Origin: Paenibacillus sp. UNC451MF
GTDB lineage: Bacteria > Bacillota > Bacilli > Paenibacillales > NBRC-103111
NCBI RefSeq assembly: GCF_000686845.1
Contig: NZ_JMLS01000004.1
Span: 124,001-188,000 of the forward strand
Direction of reading: 5' to 3'
Length of the DNA stretch: 64,000 nt
Shown one piece after another: positions 63,031 through 64,000 of this stretch. Numbering within the stretch: position 1 is the first letter of the stretch; each line of letters opens with the position of its first letter. A model generated the notes under the pieces. The model worked only from the letters and a program-made list of their open reading frames with translations, had not been told where the DNA came from and searched no databases. The position numbers and the translations under genes are program-made.

Positions 63031-63258
63031 TTATTCCTCCGTATCCATCACGCCATGTTTAGTCATTACAACGGCCTTACCCCGGATCTTAACTGCAGAG
63101 GTATGTGCTGTAAATTGAGCTATCATCACTTCACCTTTATCCAGCTTTTCCGTATGATGAAATTTAGTGTCTTGTCCACGGGTTAAACCAATGACCTGAA
63201 CCCCGTTTTCCTTTGCTTTTATAATAAAATAATCCGCTTGATTCTGATTGGCTTCCAT
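63031..63258 (-). CDS. mtrB: trp RNA-binding attenuation protein (TRAP)
   Basis: A 75-residue protein that forms an 11-subunit ring; with bound tryptophan it wraps NAG-repeat RNA. It is close to B. subtilis MtrB along its length: [33 protein letters not shown] and SAVKIRGKA carry the tryptophan-binding loop and the RNA-contact Lys/Arg residues. The ATG at 63258 has AAGGAAG upstream. It has its own promoter and terminator; the mtrA (folE) gene that precedes it in B. subtilis is not here. Its likely target, the trpE leader, lies at 52853-52905. Confidence 0.95.
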   Translation of the reverse strand: MEANQNQADYFIIKAKENGVQVIGLTRGQDTKFHHTEKLDKGEVMIAQFTAHTSAVKIRGKAVVMTKHGVMDTEE

Positions 63259-63294
63259 AATAATCTTCCTTCCTGTCCTATCTATCTTAATAGT

Positions 63295-63323
63295 ATGATG
63301 CAAAAAAATGTGAACGATGTCAA
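63295..63323 (-). promoter_or_regulatory. Likely promoter of mtrB
   Basis: TTGACA, 17 bases, CATCAT on the minus strand, 36 bases before the mtrB ATG. The -35 is perfect, the -10 has four of six matches. Confidence 0.6.
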
Positions 63324-63342
63324 CTGCCTAGTGCTTAAACGC

Positions 63343-63369
63343 AAAAAAAGAGCCACCTTATTAGGCGGC
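63343..63369 (-). terminator. Intrinsic terminator of the PAP2 gene
   Basis: GCCGCC and GGTGGC pair around TAATAA, which contains the stop codon, and CTTTTTTTG follows. Confidence 0.85.
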
Positions 63370-63999
63370 AATAGTCTCTTTATTGTATGCTTTGTCTTTC
63401 TTGCCACTATAGAAGCTTTTGAAGCTGCTCGGTATCCACTTGCTTCCCAGATGGATCACAAGATCAGCCAGCTTGACAATCCCGTAAGCGAATGCCATCC
63501 CAGCAATAACATCCAGTACCCAGTGGATTTGCAAATACATTGTGGAGAAAATAATCGATGCGCAGTACGCAACCATCATATATTTGAAAATGCGGTCCTT
63601 CTCCCGAAGAGCCAGAAGCAACATCGCAAATGAAATCGACGTATGCATACTCGGGAAACAGTTCATGACATTGACAAGAAGATCGTTCTCGGTCGCAAAA
63701 TTGCGTCCCAAAAGATCGGGCTGACCTTTAACCCACCACACTTCACGAAGCAGAATTAAGTTGTAGAACGGCAAAATAAGCGGGAACTGCATCAAGTGTC
63801 CCGACAACGCATAGGATAGCATTTTCTTGATGCTCCGGGTCCAGAAGCTGCGTACGATACAGATCCACAAGGAGAGCACGAAGCCATAGTTATAAATCCA
63901 TACCATCATGTTATCGAGCTTCACTCGATGAAACGTTCTCGCCCAAGCGGCGTCATTATATGGAATACTTTTCATCATTTGATCCCAGTTCCAGGGATG
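63361..63999 (-). CDS. PAP2-family phosphatase, 5' end possibly outside the window
   Basis: A membrane phosphatase of the PAP2 type with about five helices. Catalytic motifs: FPSMHTSISFAM (PSxHxx) and MYLQIHWVLDVIAG (the His-Asp of the third motif). Members act on undecaprenyl diphosphate, phosphatidic acid or related lipids. Two ATGs at 63978/63975 lack a strong ribosome binding site, and the frame stays open to the window edge (residues HPWNWDQ in front), so the true start may lie further right. Its transcript ends at a terminator before mtrB. Confidence 0.85.
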   Translation of the reverse strand, partial: HPWNWDQMMKSIPYNDAAWARTFHRVKLDNMMVWIYNYGFVLSLWICIVRSFWTRSIKKMLSYALSGHLMQFPLILPFYNLILLREVWWVKGQPDLLGRNFATENDLLVNVMNCFPSMHTSISFAMLLLALREKDRIFKYMMVAYCASIIFSTMYLQIHWVLDVIAGMAFAYGIVKLADLVIHLGSKWIPSSFKSFYSGKKDKAYNKETIAA

Positions 64000-64000
64000 A

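Overview
The window looks like chromosomal DNA of a Gram-positive, spore-forming Firmicute of the Paenibacillus type. Evidence: bacillithiol genes (bshA, bshB1), the sporulation-linked ypjB, a GerMN lipoprotein, an S-layer-homology protein, heptaprenyl diphosphate synthase (hepS/hepT), TRAP (mtrB), strong AGGAGG-type ribosome binding sites and dense intrinsic terminators. The gene order follows the known Bacillus subtilis block mtrB-hepS-menG-hepT-ndk-cheR-aroF-aroB-aroH-trpEDCFBA-hisC-tyrA ... ypiF-qcrABC-ypjA-ypjB-ypjC-ypjD-dapB-mgsA-bshB1-bshA-cca-birA-panBCD-dinG ... nth, read right to left on the minus strand. Only three genes lie on the plus strand: a PhoU-like/Pit phosphate pair and a YitT-family gene. 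I saw no rRNA, tRNA, CRISPR, prophage or insertion sequence.

Layout, left to right. 1-317: the start of an envelope protein that runs off the edge. 422-4110: a heterodimeric ABC exporter. 4446-9222: the two-GTPase dynamin-like protein DynA, a small unknown protein and endonuclease III. 9433-16699: an envelope cluster (S-layer-homology protein, GerMN lipoprotein, amidase, short FtsH-like protease with a membrane partner). 16878-20638: TseB-like protein, MtaD-type deaminase, phosphate genes. 20700-27205: rex, dinG, a TPR gene, panD, panC, panB. 27484-33934: birA, cca, bshA, bshB1, mgsA, dapB, a TPR gene and a MazG-like gene, probably one operon. 34123-41641: yitT, ypjB, ypjA, qcrCBA, ypiF, an IDEAL-domain protein, a gamma-carbonic-anhydrase-like protein and an unknown. 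41915-43791: histidine phosphatase, anti-sigma and ECF sigma. 44210-55599: the aromatic supraoperon. 55854-63999: a 54-residue gene, cheR, ndk, a menaquinone operon, mtrB and a PAP2 phosphatase.

How parts fit together. Chorismate made by aroB/aroC feeds tryptophan (trpEDCFBA), prephenate (aroH, tyrA) and, through mqnA, menaquinone. The menaquinone genes (hepS, menG, a UbiA-type prenyltransferase, ubiX, mqnA, hepT) would supply the quinone oxidised by the QcrABC complex. The trpE leader carries about eleven NAG triplets spaced like a TRAP site, an antiterminator/terminator pair, and an extra three-way-junction fold. The TRAP gene mtrB lies about 10 kb away in the same window.

The least explained signals are RNA- or operator-like: a consensus promoter inside a perfect 12-bp inverted repeat driving a transcript of about 75 nt (44056-44184); three 39-bp tandem hairpin repeats with covarying stems between panC and panD; a 13-bp hairpin covering the ypjB ribosome binding site; a second NAG cluster on the trpE ribosome binding site; and palindromes upstream of the FtsH-like operon. 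All similarity statements are from memory and reading, not from searches.
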